Assembly (NCBI RefSeq): GCF_037908215.1
Contig: NZ_JBBLZC010000019.1
Span: 32,239-96,238 of the forward strand
Reading direction: 5' to 3'
Source: Benzoatithermus flavus
Lineage (GTDB): Bacteria > Pseudomonadota > Alphaproteobacteria > Geminicoccales > Geminicoccaceae
Length of the DNA stretch: 64,000 nucleotides
The notes under the pieces are model-generated. The model searched no databases. It saw only the letters and a program-made list of their open reading frames with translations, and was not told where the DNA came from. Below, piece after piece: positions 50,007 to 58,352 of this stretch; positions within the stretch are counted from its first letter, which is position 1; every line of letters begins with the position of its first letter. A program made the position numbers and the translations under genes.

Positions 50007-51224
50007 CTACTTCCCGATGATGTTGTGCTCGGGGCCGAAGGGGAACCTGGTGATGTTCTCGGCCCCGTTCTCGGTCACGATCAGGATGTCGTGCTCGCGA
50101 TAGCCGCCGGCACCCGGCTGGCCCTCCGGGATCATGATCATCGGCTCCATCGACACCACCATGCCGGGCTCGAGCACGGTCTCGATGTCCTCGCGCAGTT
50201 CCAGCCCCGCCTCGCGGCCGTAATAGTGGCAGAGCACGCCGAAGCTGTGGCCGTAGCCGAAGGAGCGGTACTGCAGGAGATCCCAGGAGCGGTACATCTC
50301 GTTGAGCTCGGTGGCGATGTCGCAGCAGCGCGCCCCCGGCCTGATGAGCTGGAGACCGCGGCGGTGGACCTCGCAGTTGACCTCCCAATAGCGCAGATGC
50401 GCATCCGAAGCGTGATCGAGGAACAGGGTGCGCTCGAGCGCGGCGTAGTAGCCCGCGATCATCGGGAAGCAGTTGAGCGAGAGGATGTCGCCCTTCTGCA
50501 CCCTCCGCGAGGTGACGGGGTTGTGGGCGCCGTCGGTGTTGATGCCGGACTGGAACCAGGTCCAGGTGTCCATCAGCTCGGCATCGGGGAAGGTGGCGGC
50601 GATCTCGCGCACCATGGCACCGGTCGCGTGCAGCGCCACCTCGTACTCCGGCACGCCCTCGTGCAGGGCTTCCACACAGGCCGCACCACCGATATCGGCG
50701 ATCCGGGCACCGTGCCGGATGAGCGCGATCTCCTCGGCCGACTTCACCATACGCTGGCGCATGGTGGCCTTGCCGACGTCGACCAGCTCGAACAGCGGCA
50801 GCGCATCCCGGATCTGGTCCGCCCGCTCGAGGCTGAGATGGTCGAACTCGACCCCGAGACGGCCGCGACGGACCCCCGCCGTCTCGAGCACGGTCTTGAT
50901 GGCGTGGACGTAGTTGTCGCGCTGCCAGTCGGTGTAGACGATGTTGTCCTCGAAGCTGCGCCGCCAGGGCTGGCCGCCGTCGATATTGGCCGAGATCGTG
51001 ACGTGCCGGTCCTGGGTGACGACGAGGCCATAGGCACGGCCGAACGAGCAGTAGAGGAAGTCGCTGAAATAGTCGATGTTGTGGATCGAGGTGAGCAGCA
51101 CCGCGTCGATGCCGGCCTCCGCCATGTGCCGGCGCAAGTTAGCGACGCGGCGCGCGTACTCCTCGCGCGAGAAGGTGGGGCGCACCTTCTCGCCGTTGTG
51201 GATCTGCTTGATTCTCTCGCGCAT
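50007..51224 (-). CDS. Creatinase (creatine amidinohydrolase)
   Basis: A 405-residue pita-bread-fold hydrolase that splits creatine into sarcosine and urea. Similarity by eye to Pseudomonas creatinase is very high: HNIDYFSDFLYCSFGR, ISANIDGGQPWRR, VYTDWQRDNY, MDTWTWFQSGINTDGAHNPV (catalytic His), FGYGHSFGVLCHYYGREAG and ILIVTENGAENITRFP. Unlike M24 aminopeptidases it lacks the metal-ligand set. The ATG at 51224 follows GGAGG. Sarcosine dehydrogenase or oxidase and urease are not in the window. Confidence 0.92.
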   Translation of the reverse strand: MRERIKQIHNGEKVRPTFSREEYARRVANLRRHMAEAGIDAVLLTSIHNIDYFSDFLYCSFGRAYGLVVTQDRHVTISANIDGGQPWRRSFEDNIVYTDWQRDNYVHAIKTVLETAGVRRGRLGVEFDHLSLERADQIRDALPLFELVDVGKATMRQRMVKSAEEIALIRHGARIADIGGAACVEALHEGVPEYEVALHATGAMVREIAATFPDAELMDTWTWFQSGINTDGAHNPVTSRRVQKGDILSLNCFPMIAGYYAALERTLFLDHASDAHLRYWEVNCEVHRRGLQLIRPGARCCDIATELNEMYRSWDLLQYRSFGYGHSFGVLCHYYGREAGLELREDIETVLEPGMVVSMEPMIMIPEGQPGAGGYREHDILIVTENGAENITRFPFGPEHNIIGK

Positions 51225-51352
51225 ATCGAGCCTCCGCTTCACCCGGCACGGCGGCCCGCTGCGACGTGGCGGGTGGAGAGAGCCTGCACGGGGTGGTGTT
51301 GGCTCGCGCTTGTAACCGTACGGATCGCTTTCGCGAAATGAGTTGTGCAAAT

Positions 51353-51379
51353 CTGCTCATTAGCGCGGCTAATGAGCAG
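51353..51379. promoter_or_regulatory. Perfect 12+12 inverted repeat between lysR and creatinase
   Basis: CTGCTCATTAGC (51353-51364), a three-base centre, then GCTAATGAGCAG (51368-51379). The inner part ATTAG-N5-CTAAT holds a T-N11-A LysR-type box. It lies 129 bases upstream of the creatinase ATG and 7 bases after the lysR stop. It could be the LysR operator for the creatinase promoter or a terminator of lysR; there is no strong T run, which favours the operator. Confidence 0.55.
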
Positions 51380-51385
51380 TTCTCA

Positions 51386-52276
51386 TCAGAGACTTGACGG
51401 CTTCTCGGCTGGTATTCGACAGCTTTCGTCGAGACGCCGGATCAGGAAGTTGATCAGGCTGGAGGCCGCCTCGGAGAGACGGTCCCGATCGTAGTAGAGC
51501 CCGATCGTCACGTCGGGAAGGCCGGGGAACCCGGTCTCCGGCCCCAGCACGCGCAGGCCCTGCGGGATGGTGTGGGTCGAGAGCACGGTGACGCCCAGCC
51601 CGGCCTGGACGGCGGCCTGCAGCCCGGCGAGGCTCGGCGTCGTGCAGGCGATGCGCCAGGGAATGCCGGCCTTGGTGAGCGCTCGGGTCATCCGGGCGCG
51701 GTAGGTGCAGCCCTCGGGATAGACGACGAGCGGCAGCGGCCGGAGAGTTTCGGGGCACCTCTCGGGCGAGCCCACCCAGGCGAGGCGCTCGGGCCAGAGC
51801 TTGGCGGCCGGCAGAGGTGCGGGCTCCGCGGTCATGGCGACGACGAGATCGAAGGTGCCCCGCTCGAGCCCCTGCAGAAGCGCTGCGCTGATATCGCAGC
51901 TCACGTTCACCATGACCCTGGCATTGGCCGCGGCGAACTCGCCCAGGACCTCGGGCAGCAGGACGACGGCGAAATCGTTGGGAATGCCAATGTGCACCGA
52001 TCCTTTGATCTCGGGCGCACGCAGCCGCGCCACGGCCTCGTCGTGCAGGCAGAGGATCTGGCGGGCGTAGAGGGCCAGGATCTCGCCCTTGGGCGTCAGG
52101 CGGAGTTGGCGCGTGTCGCGCTCGAAGAGCGGCGCCTGCACGAGTTCCTCGAGCTTCTTGATCTGCAGGCTGATGGCGGGCTGCGTGCGCCCGAGCAGAT
52201 CGCCCGCACGCGTGAAGCTCGCGAGATCCGCGACCGTCGCGAAGGTCCGTAAGAGATCCATCTGCAGGGTGAGCAT
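51386..52276 (-). CDS. LysR-family transcriptional regulator
   Basis: A 296-residue LysR regulator. The N-terminal helix-turn-helix is MDLLRTFATVADLASFTRAGDLLGRTQPAISLQIKKLEELV (residues 6-46 from ATG 52276), followed by the effector domain. ATG 52261 is an alternative start; neither has a strong ribosome site. Placed upstream of creatinase on the same strand with a palindrome between them, it probably controls creatine use and is read in the same direction as its target, which is less common for LysR genes than the divergent layout. Confidence 0.82.
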   Translation of the reverse strand: MLTLQMDLLRTFATVADLASFTRAGDLLGRTQPAISLQIKKLEELVQAPLFERDTRQLRLTPKGEILALYARQILCLHDEAVARLRAPEIKGSVHIGIPNDFAVVLLPEVLGEFAAANARVMVNVSCDISAALLQGLERGTFDLVVAMTAEPAPLPAAKLWPERLAWVGSPERCPETLRPLPLVVYPEGCTYRARMTRALTKAGIPWRIACTTPSLAGLQAAVQAGLGVTVLSTHTIPQGLRVLGPETGFPGLPDVTIGLYYDRDRLSEAASSLINFLIRRLDESCRIPAEKPSSL

Positions 52277-52459
52277 GAGCGCCGCCGGCAAGTCGTGCGG
52301 GAAAACGGTTCGCAGAGTAGGCGATACCGGGGACGTGCGGTAGCATCCCGCCATTGCATCGCGGCGCTGCACGGGCCGGCGACGCTCCCGTGTCGACGGC
52401 TCCTCCTGATGCTGGTAACAGCGGGCACCGGCCGGTTGGCAGATGGAAGAGAGCCGAGG

Positions 52460-53566
52460 ATGGAGCTGAACACGATCCCGGAGGCGATCGAGGCGATCGC
52501 GAAGGGCGAGCTCGTCGTGGTCGTGGACGACACGGATCGCGAGAACGAAGGTGACCTGATCATGGCGGCCTCGAAGGCCACGCCCGAGAAGATCGCCTTC
52601 ATGATCCGCCACACCAGCGGCATTCTCTGTGTGCCGATGCTGCCGGAGCGGGCGGCACGGCTCAATCTCCAGCCCATGGTCGCGAACAATCTCGACCCGT
52701 TGCGCACGGCGTTCACCGTCAGCGTCGACTACAAGGTCGGCATGACCACCGGCATCTCGGCCGAGGAGCGCGCCAACACGGCCAGAGCGCTCGCCAACGA
52801 CAATTGCGACGGTTCGGACTTCATCCGGCCGGGGCACATGTTCCCGCTCATCGCCCGGCCGGGCGGTGTCCTCACCCGCTCCGGCCACACCGAGGCCGCG
52901 GCCGACCTCGCCCGCCTCGCCCGGCTCGAGCCCGTGGGCGTCCTCGCCGAGGTGGTCAACGACGACGGTACGGTCAAGCGCCTGCCCCAGCTCCTCGAGT
53001 TCGCGCGCGTGCACGGGCTCAAGATCGTCACCATCGAGGACCTGATCCAGTACCGCATCCGCACCGAGAAGTTCATCGACCTCGTCGGCGAGAAGGAGGT
53101 GGCGATCGGCGGCCTGCCGGTGACGATCCAGGCCTACCGCACGCCGTTCGACGCCATGCACCACGTCGTGGTGATCGTGGGCGACGTCTTCGACGGCAAG
53201 GACGTGCCGTGCCGCATCCATCGCGAGCATCCGGTCTCGGACCTGGTCGCGCGCATGAGCCAGAGCCGGACCTGGCTCGAGGTGGCGCTGGATAGGTTCA
53301 GGGAGCTGGGTCGTGGCGTGCTCGTGCTCGTGCGCAATCCCGTGGCCGAGGAGCTGGGCGCCGACGGCATCGAGGACAGGGAGGGAGAAACCCACGGCAG
53401 CGCCCGCCAGCGCATCCAGCGCTGGCGCGAAATCGGCGTGGGTGCCCAGATCCTGCGCCAGATCGGCGTGCGCTCGATCGCGCTCCTCGCCACGCGCGAG
53501 CAGCACTATGTGGGCTTAGGCGGCTTCGGCATCGAGATCACCCGCACGATCCGGGTCGACGAATGA
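52460..53566 (+). CDS. ribB: 3,4-Dihydroxy-2-butanone 4-phosphate synthase with degenerate GTP cyclohydrolase II half
   Basis: A 368-residue RibBA-like protein. The RibB half (residues about 1-200) is intact: VVVDDTDRENEGDLIMAASKA with the acidic loop, TSGILCVPM, and DFIRPGHMFPLIARPGGVLTRSGHTEAA. The RibA half keeps the fold (VPCRIHREHPVSDLV; GVGAQILRQIGVRSIALL) but lacks the three zinc cysteines of GTP cyclohydrolase II and probably has no such activity. Such RibBX-type proteins are known in proteobacteria. It makes the four-carbon precursor of riboflavin. The ATG at 52460 is chosen; no FMN riboswitch is seen upstream. Confidence 0.87.
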   Translation: MELNTIPEAIEAIAKGELVVVVDDTDRENEGDLIMAASKATPEKIAFMIRHTSGILCVPMLPERAARLNLQPMVANNLDPLRTAFTVSVDYKVGMTTGISAEERANTARALANDNCDGSDFIRPGHMFPLIARPGGVLTRSGHTEAAADLARLARLEPVGVLAEVVNDDGTVKRLPQLLEFARVHGLKIVTIEDLIQYRIRTEKFIDLVGEKEVAIGGLPVTIQAYRTPFDAMHHVVVIVGDVFDGKDVPCRIHREHPVSDLVARMSQSRTWLEVALDRFRELGRGVLVLVRNPVAEELGADGIEDREGETHGSARQRIQRWREIGVGAQILRQIGVRSIALLATREQHYVGLGGFGIEITRTIRVDE

Positions 53567-53622
53567 GCTGAAGCGCCCCTGGCACGGGCCACTCCGAAGA
53601 GAAGGGCAAGGGAGGCGAGCGC

Positions 53623-54624
53623 GTGAAGAAGATCATCAACGACCCGGAAGCGCTGGTCGACGAGGCCGTGGAAGGGCTGGCAGCCGCTCATCCGGACCTC
53701 GTCCGGATCAGCCTGTGCCCGCGCTACATCGTTCGCGCCGACGCGCCCGTCTCGGGCAAGGTCGCCCTCCTTTCCGGCGGCGGCAGTGGCCACGAGCCGC
53801 TGCACGGCGGCTTCGTCGGTCGCGGCATGCTGGCCGCCGCCTGCCCGGGGGCGGTGTTCACGAGCCCGACACCCGATCAGATGCTGGAGGCGGGCAAGGC
53901 GATCCACGGCGGGGCCGGCATCGTCCAGATCGTCAAGAACTACACCGGCGACGTCATGAACTTCGACATGGCGGCCGACCTCCTGCGCGCCGAGGGGATC
54001 GAGGTCGAGAACGTGCTCGTCGACGACGACGTCGCGGTGAAGGACAGCCTCTACACCGCCGGCCGCCGCGGTGTCGGCCTCACGCTCGCGGTCGAGAAGA
54101 TCGGCGGTGCGGCCGCCGAAGCCGGCATGGGCCTCGCCGAGGTCGCGGGCTTGTGCCGCCGCGTCGTCGCCAACGGCCGCTCGATGGGGGTGGCGCTCAC
54201 GGCCTGCACCGTGCCCCACGCCGGCAAGCCCTCCTTCGCGCTCGCCGAGGACGAGATGGAGCTCGGCATCGGCATCCACGGCGAGCCGGGCCGCGAGCGG
54301 GTCAAGCTCGAGCCCGCGGATCGCATCGCCGAGCTTCTGCTGGGACCGATCATCGAGGACCTGCCGTTCGAGCGCGACGACCGGGTGCTCCTGTTCGTGA
54401 ACGGCATGGGCGGCACGCCCCTGATCGAGCTCTACGCTCTCTACCGCAAGGCCGCCGAGATCGCGGCCGCGCACGGGCTCGAGGTCGAGCGCCGGCTGGT
54501 CGGCTCCTACGTCACCAGCCTCGAGATGGCCGGGGCCTCGATCACGCTGCTCCGCCTCGACGACGAGATGATCCGCCTCTGGGACGCCCCGGTCGTGACA
54601 CCGGCGCTGCGCTGGGGGGCCTGA
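53623..54624 (+). CDS. dhaK: Dihydroxyacetone kinase subunit DhaK
   Basis: A 333-residue substrate-binding subunit of a PTS-type dihydroxyacetone kinase. Dha is bound covalently through the His in ELGIGIHGEPG near residues 211-221. Other marks are LLSGGGSGHEPLHGGFVG (residues 45-62) and IVKNYTGDVMNFDMA. The GTG start follows AAGGGAGG. It is the first gene of dhaKLM, four bases before dhaL and 56 bases after ribB. Related DhaK proteins also act on erythrulose or other short ketoses. Confidence 0.9.
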   Translation: MKKIINDPEALVDEAVEGLAAAHPDLVRISLCPRYIVRADAPVSGKVALLSGGGSGHEPLHGGFVGRGMLAAACPGAVFTSPTPDQMLEAGKAIHGGAGIVQIVKNYTGDVMNFDMAADLLRAEGIEVENVLVDDDVAVKDSLYTAGRRGVGLTLAVEKIGGAAAEAGMGLAEVAGLCRRVVANGRSMGVALTACTVPHAGKPSFALAEDEMELGIGIHGEPGRERVKLEPADRIAELLLGPIIEDLPFERDDRVLLFVNGMGGTPLIELYALYRKAAEIAAAHGLEVERRLVGSYVTSLEMAGASITLLRLDDEMIRLWDAPVVTPALRWGA

Positions 54625-54627
54625 GCC

Positions 54628-55263
54628 ATGCGGGAAGCGCTCGACCGTGACGCGATCCTGGCCTGGCTCGCTCTCGCCGCCGACCGGCTCGAAGCCGAGA
54701 AGGCAAACTTGAGCGAGCTCGACCGCCCCATCGGCGACGGCGACCACGGCGTCAACATGGCGAGAGGCTTCGCTGCCGTGCGCGCGAAGCTCGCGGCCGA
54801 GCAGCCCGCCGATCCGGCCGCCGTGCTGAAGGCGGCCGCCATGGTGCTGCTCTCGACCGTGGGCGGCGCCAGCGGCCCGCTCTATGCCACGCTCCTCCTG
54901 CAGGCCGCGGGCAAGGCCACGGGCAAGCCGAGCCTGAGCACCGCCGACTGGGCCGACTGCCTCGCCGCAGGGCTCGCCGGCATCGTCCAGCGCGGCAAGG
55001 CTGCCGTCGGCGACAAGACGATGGTCGACGCGCTCGATCCTGCCGTGCGCGCGCTGGATGCTCGCCGCGATCAGCCGCTCGCGGCAGCGCTCGCGGCTTC
55101 GGCCGAGGCCGCGAGGGAGGGCATGGCGGCCACGGTCCCGCTGGTCGCGCGCAAGGGTCGGGCGAGCTATCTCGGTGAGCGCAGCGCCGGCCACCAGGAC
55201 CCGGGCGCCACCTCGAGCCATCTCCTGCTCCAGGCCCTGGCCGAGACCGCGGCTCGATCATGA
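54628..55263 (+). CDS. dhaL: Dihydroxyacetone kinase ADP-binding subunit DhaL
   Basis: A 211-residue all-helical subunit. LDRPIGDGDHGVNMARGF near residues 31-48 contains the Asp residues that bind Mg-ADP, and GGASGPLYATLLLQAA and GDKTMVDALDPA are further nucleotide-site blocks. DhaL transfers phosphate from its bound ADP/ATP to DhaK-bound substrate. The stop overlaps the dhaM start (ATGA). Confidence 0.9.
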   Translation: MREALDRDAILAWLALAADRLEAEKANLSELDRPIGDGDHGVNMARGFAAVRAKLAAEQPADPAAVLKAAAMVLLSTVGGASGPLYATLLLQAAGKATGKPSLSTADWADCLAAGLAGIVQRGKAAVGDKTMVDALDPAVRALDARRDQPLAAALAASAEAAREGMAATVPLVARKGRASYLGERSAGHQDPGATSSHLLLQALAETAARS

Positions 55264-57572
55264 GCCGGGAGCGGGTAGCGCTCGTCCTGGTCTCGCACAG
55301 CCGGGCGCTCGCCGAGGCGACGGCAGCGCTCGCCCGGCAGATGACCGGCGACGCGGTCGCGATCCGCTGCGCCGCCGGGGTGGGCGAGAGCGGGGAAGGG
55401 TTCGGCACCGACACCCTGCGTATCGTCGAGGCGCTGGGCGAGACCGACGGCCCGGCCGGCACGGTCGTGCTCATGGACCTCGGCAGCGCCCTCCTCTCGG
55501 CCGAGATGGCGCTGGATTTCCTCGACGAAGCGGCCCGCGCCCGCGTGACCTTGTGCCCGGCCCCCTTCGTCGAGGGCGCTGTCGCCGCCGCGGTCGCGGC
55601 CATGGGCGGCGCCGACCGGGCCACGGTCGCGGCCGAAGCGAAGGCGGCGCTCGAGCCCAAGCACCAGCAGCTCGGCGAGACCGAGCCGGGCCGGCCCGCC
55701 GCCGCCGAGCCGACGGGGGCCGTCGACGCCGAGGCCACGATCCCCGACCCGCACGGGCTCCACGCCCGGCCGGCCGCGCGCCTGGCGGCGCTCGCCAGCC
55801 GGCTCGGCGGAGGTGTCACGGTCGAGAACCTCGACAACGGCCGCGGTCCGGTCTCGGCCGGCAGCCTCGTGGCGCTGCTCTCGCTCGGCGCCGCCCAAGG
55901 CCATCGCCTGCGCATCCGGGCGGGCGACCCGGCTGCCGCCCGGGCCATAGCGGATCTCGTCGCCACCTTCACGGGCGACACGGAAGCGGCGCCGACGCCG
56001 CCCCAAACGGAAGGCCGCGCCATCCCAGTCTCGCCCGGTGTGGCGCTCGGGCCGCTCGTCCGGCTCGCCCCGCCGCCCGTGCCCGAACCCGAAGCGCCCC
56101 CCGCCGACCCCGCCGCCGAGCGGCGCCGGCTGGGGGCGGCGCTCGCCACCGTGCGCGAGCGCCTGGAGACCGCGGCGCAGTCCGGCCGCGCCGGCGAGTT
56201 TCTGGCCGTCCAGGCAGCGCTCCTCGCCGATCCTGCGCTGGCGATGCGTGCCGTGGCGCTGGTCGAGACGGGGCTCGGCGCCGCCACGGCTCTGGCCCGA
56301 GCGGCCGACGAGGCAGCCGCCGTCTTCCGCGAGCAGCCCGACTCCTATCTCCGCGCCCGCGAGGCCGACTTGCGCGACGCCGTCGCCGCGGTGCAGCGCG
56401 AGCTGGCAGGCGCTCTCGGCGCTCTCCGCCTCCCCGAGGGGCGCTGCATCCTCCTGGCCGACGATCTGCCCCCCTCGCTCGCTGCCGCCCTCGACCCGGC
56501 ACAGGTGCTGGGCGTGATCGACCGGCAGGGTGGCCCGACTTCGCACGCCGCCATCCTGCTCCGCGCCGCCGGCATCCCCGCCGTGGCCGGCGCTGCGGCG
56601 CAGGTACCCGCAGACGCCACCGGCCTCGTGGCGATCGACGGCGGCACCGGCGCGGTCTGGCTGGACCCCGACCCGGCGACCCGCGCCGCCATCGCGGCCC
56701 GCCTCGAGGCCGTGACCCGCACGGCCACCCCGGTCCCCGGCGGCGTGGTGACGCTCGCGGACGGCCGCACGGTTCAGCTCTGGGCCAACGTCTCGGGCCG
56801 GGCCGAGGCCGAGGCGGCGCGCCGGACCGGTGCTTTCGGCATCGGCCTTTTGCGTACCGAGATGCTGTTCCTCGACCGGCGCGACCCGCCCGGCGAGGAG
56901 GAGCAGGTCGCCGCTCTTGCCGCCATCCTCGTCCCCTTCGCCGGCCGGCCGGTAGTCGTGCGGACGCTGGATGCGGGTGGCGACAAGCCGATCCCCTATA
57001 TGGGCCTGGCACCCGAGGCGAACCCCTATCTCGGCTTGCGGGGCCTGCGCCTGAGCCTCGCCCGCGAGCCCCTGTTCCGGACCCAGCTCCGCGCCGTCCT
57101 GCGGGCCGGGCACGGCCACGACCTCCGCCTCCTGCTGCCCATGGTCACCGACCCCGACGAGGTCGCGGCCGCCCGCGCCGTTCTGGAGGAGGCACACCGG
57201 TCGCTCGAGGGCATCCCCCATCTCTGGCCGGTGCCGGTCGGCATCATGGTCGAGGTGCCGGCGGCGGCGCTCCTGATCGAGCGCTTCGTTCCCGTCGCCG
57301 ACTTCTTCTCCATCGGCACCAACGACCTCACCCAGTACGTGCTCGCGGCCGAGCGCGGCCACCCGGCGCTCGGCCGCTTCGCCGACGCGACGCACCCCGC
57401 CGTGCTCGACCTCGTCCGCCGCGTCGCCCGTGCCGGCCGGCCCGCTTCCGTCTGCGGCGAGGCTGCCGGCGACCCGGATGCCGCCTGCGCCCTGGTCGGG
57501 CAGGGGATCGAGCGGCTGAGCATGGGTGCTACGGCGATCCCGCGCGTCGCCGAGGCGCTGCGCCGGCTCTGA
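55260..57572 (+). CDS. dhaM: DhaM phosphotransferase: EIIA, HPr and full-length enzyme I fusion
   Basis: A 770-residue multidomain PTS protein that phosphorylates DhaL-bound ADP from PEP. Domain order: EIIA-Dha at residues 1-130 (phospho-His in LVSHSRAL), HPr at about 155-240 (phospho-His in DPHGLHARPAA), and enzyme I from about 255 to the end. The EI part has both the phospho-His domain (DRQGGPTSHAAILLRAAG) and the PEP-binding barrel (LLRTEMLFLDRRD, SIGTNDLTQYVLAAERG, SVCGEAAGDP). E. coli DhaM stops within EI; this one looks self-sufficient with PEP. Confidence 0.9.
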   Translation: MSRERVALVLVSHSRALAEATAALARQMTGDAVAIRCAAGVGESGEGFGTDTLRIVEALGETDGPAGTVVLMDLGSALLSAEMALDFLDEAARARVTLCPAPFVEGAVAAAVAAMGGADRATVAAEAKAALEPKHQQLGETEPGRPAAAEPTGAVDAEATIPDPHGLHARPAARLAALASRLGGGVTVENLDNGRGPVSAGSLVALLSLGAAQGHRLRIRAGDPAAARAIADLVATFTGDTEAAPTPPQTEGRAIPVSPGVALGPLVRLAPPPVPEPEAPPADPAAERRRLGAALATVRERLETAAQSGRAGEFLAVQAALLADPALAMRAVALVETGLGAATALARAADEAAAVFREQPDSYLRAREADLRDAVAAVQRELAGALGALRLPEGRCILLADDLPPSLAAALDPAQVLGVIDRQGGPTSHAAILLRAAGIPAVAGAAAQVPADATGLVAIDGGTGAVWLDPDPATRAAIAARLEAVTRTATPVPGGVVTLADGRTVQLWANVSGRAEAEAARRTGAFGIGLLRTEMLFLDRRDPPGEEEQVAALAAILVPFAGRPVVVRTLDAGGDKPIPYMGLAPEANPYLGLRGLRLSLAREPLFRTQLRAVLRAGHGHDLRLLLPMVTDPDEVAAARAVLEEAHRSLEGIPHLWPVPVGIMVEVPAAALLIERFVPVADFFSIGTNDLTQYVLAAERGHPALGRFADATHPAVLDLVRRVARAGRPASVCGEAAGDPDAACALVGQGIERLSMGATAIPRVAEALRRL

Positions 57573-57580
57573 TCCGCGGA

Positions 57581-57622
57581 TTGACAAGCCCGGCACGCTG
57601 GCGAAAATTGGTCTGACAACCA
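57581..57622 (+). promoter_or_regulatory. Promoter and operator-like repeat before the second gntR gene
   Basis: TTGACA (57581-57586) and GAAAAT (57603-57608) with a 16-base spacer form a plausible promoter. TGGT-N6-ACCA (57609-57622) overlaps the expected start of transcription, a GntR-type inverted repeat fitting autoregulation. Confidence 0.45.
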
Positions 57623-57632
57623 GTCCAAAAGG

Positions 57633-58352
57633 GTGGCTGCAGCCTTCGTGTCACGCGCTCTTCGCCCCATTCGCGCCCGAACCCGGGACGACGCCGTGCT
57701 CGAGGAGCTGGCGGCCTTCGTGGCGGCGGCGGGCCTCGAGCCGGGCAGCCGTCTGCCGGCCGAGCGGGAGCTGGCCCTGCGCCTGAAGGTCGGGCGCTCC
57801 ACGATCCGCGAGGCGCTCAAGCGCTGGCAGGCCTTAGGCGTGGTCGAGATGCGCAAGGGTAGCGGGACCTACCTCAAGGCGCCGCTCGGCGACGATGCCG
57901 TCCACCTCTCGATCACCGTCCGCCTGAAGCAGGACAGCCTGCTGCGCGCCCTCGAGGTGCGCCGCGCGCTGGAGGCCGAGGCGGCCGCCATCGCCGCCCG
58001 GCGCGCGACACCGGACGACCTGGCCCATATCCGCGACTGCCTCGAGCGGATGGAGGCGGTGCATCTCCGCTACGGCGAAGCCCCGGCGGAGGATTGGGAA
58101 TTCCACCTCTCGATCTACCGTGCCACCGGCAACCCTCTGTTCTTGCAGCTCGTCTCGGCGTTGCACGATGCGCTGTTCAGCTTCTTCACCAATCCTTTGA
58201 ACCAGCCCGGCTTCGCGAGCCGCTCCTTTCCGCTGCACCGCGAGCTCTTCGAAGCCATCGCCGCGCGCGACCCCGAGACGGCCCGAGCGAAGGCGCTGGC
58301 GATCCTGGCCATCACCGAGGAAGACCTGCGAGCCGCCCGTCATGCGCCCTGA
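57633..58352 (+). CDS. FadR-subfamily GntR transcriptional regulator
   Basis: A 239-residue regulator. The winged helix is GSRLPAERELALRLKVGRSTIREALKRWQALGVVEMRKGSGTYL near residues 38-81, and the C-terminal FCD domain includes WEFHLSIYRATGNPLFLQLV and FPLHRELFEAIAARDPETARAKAL. The GTG at 57633 is the only start that keeps the full N-terminus, though its ribosome site is weak. It overlaps the PLP enzyme gene by 11 bases, so it regulates an operon of which it is the first member. Confidence 0.85.
   Translation: MAAAFVSRALRPIRARTRDDAVLEELAAFVAAAGLEPGSRLPAERELALRLKVGRSTIREALKRWQALGVVEMRKGSGTYLKAPLGDDAVHLSITVRLKQDSLLRALEVRRALEAEAAAIAARRATPDDLAHIRDCLERMEAVHLRYGEAPAEDWEFHLSIYRATGNPLFLQLVSALHDALFSFFTNPLNQPGFASRSFPLHRELFEAIAARDPETARAKALAILAITEEDLRAARHAP

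Noticed and set aside
52277..52459. Possible FMN riboswitch before ribB
   Set aside because: The conserved RFN element sequences and stems were not found.
55167..57596. An 809-residue open frame antisense to dhaM
   Set aside because: It lies fully opposite a gene with clear PTS domains and shows no motif of its own.
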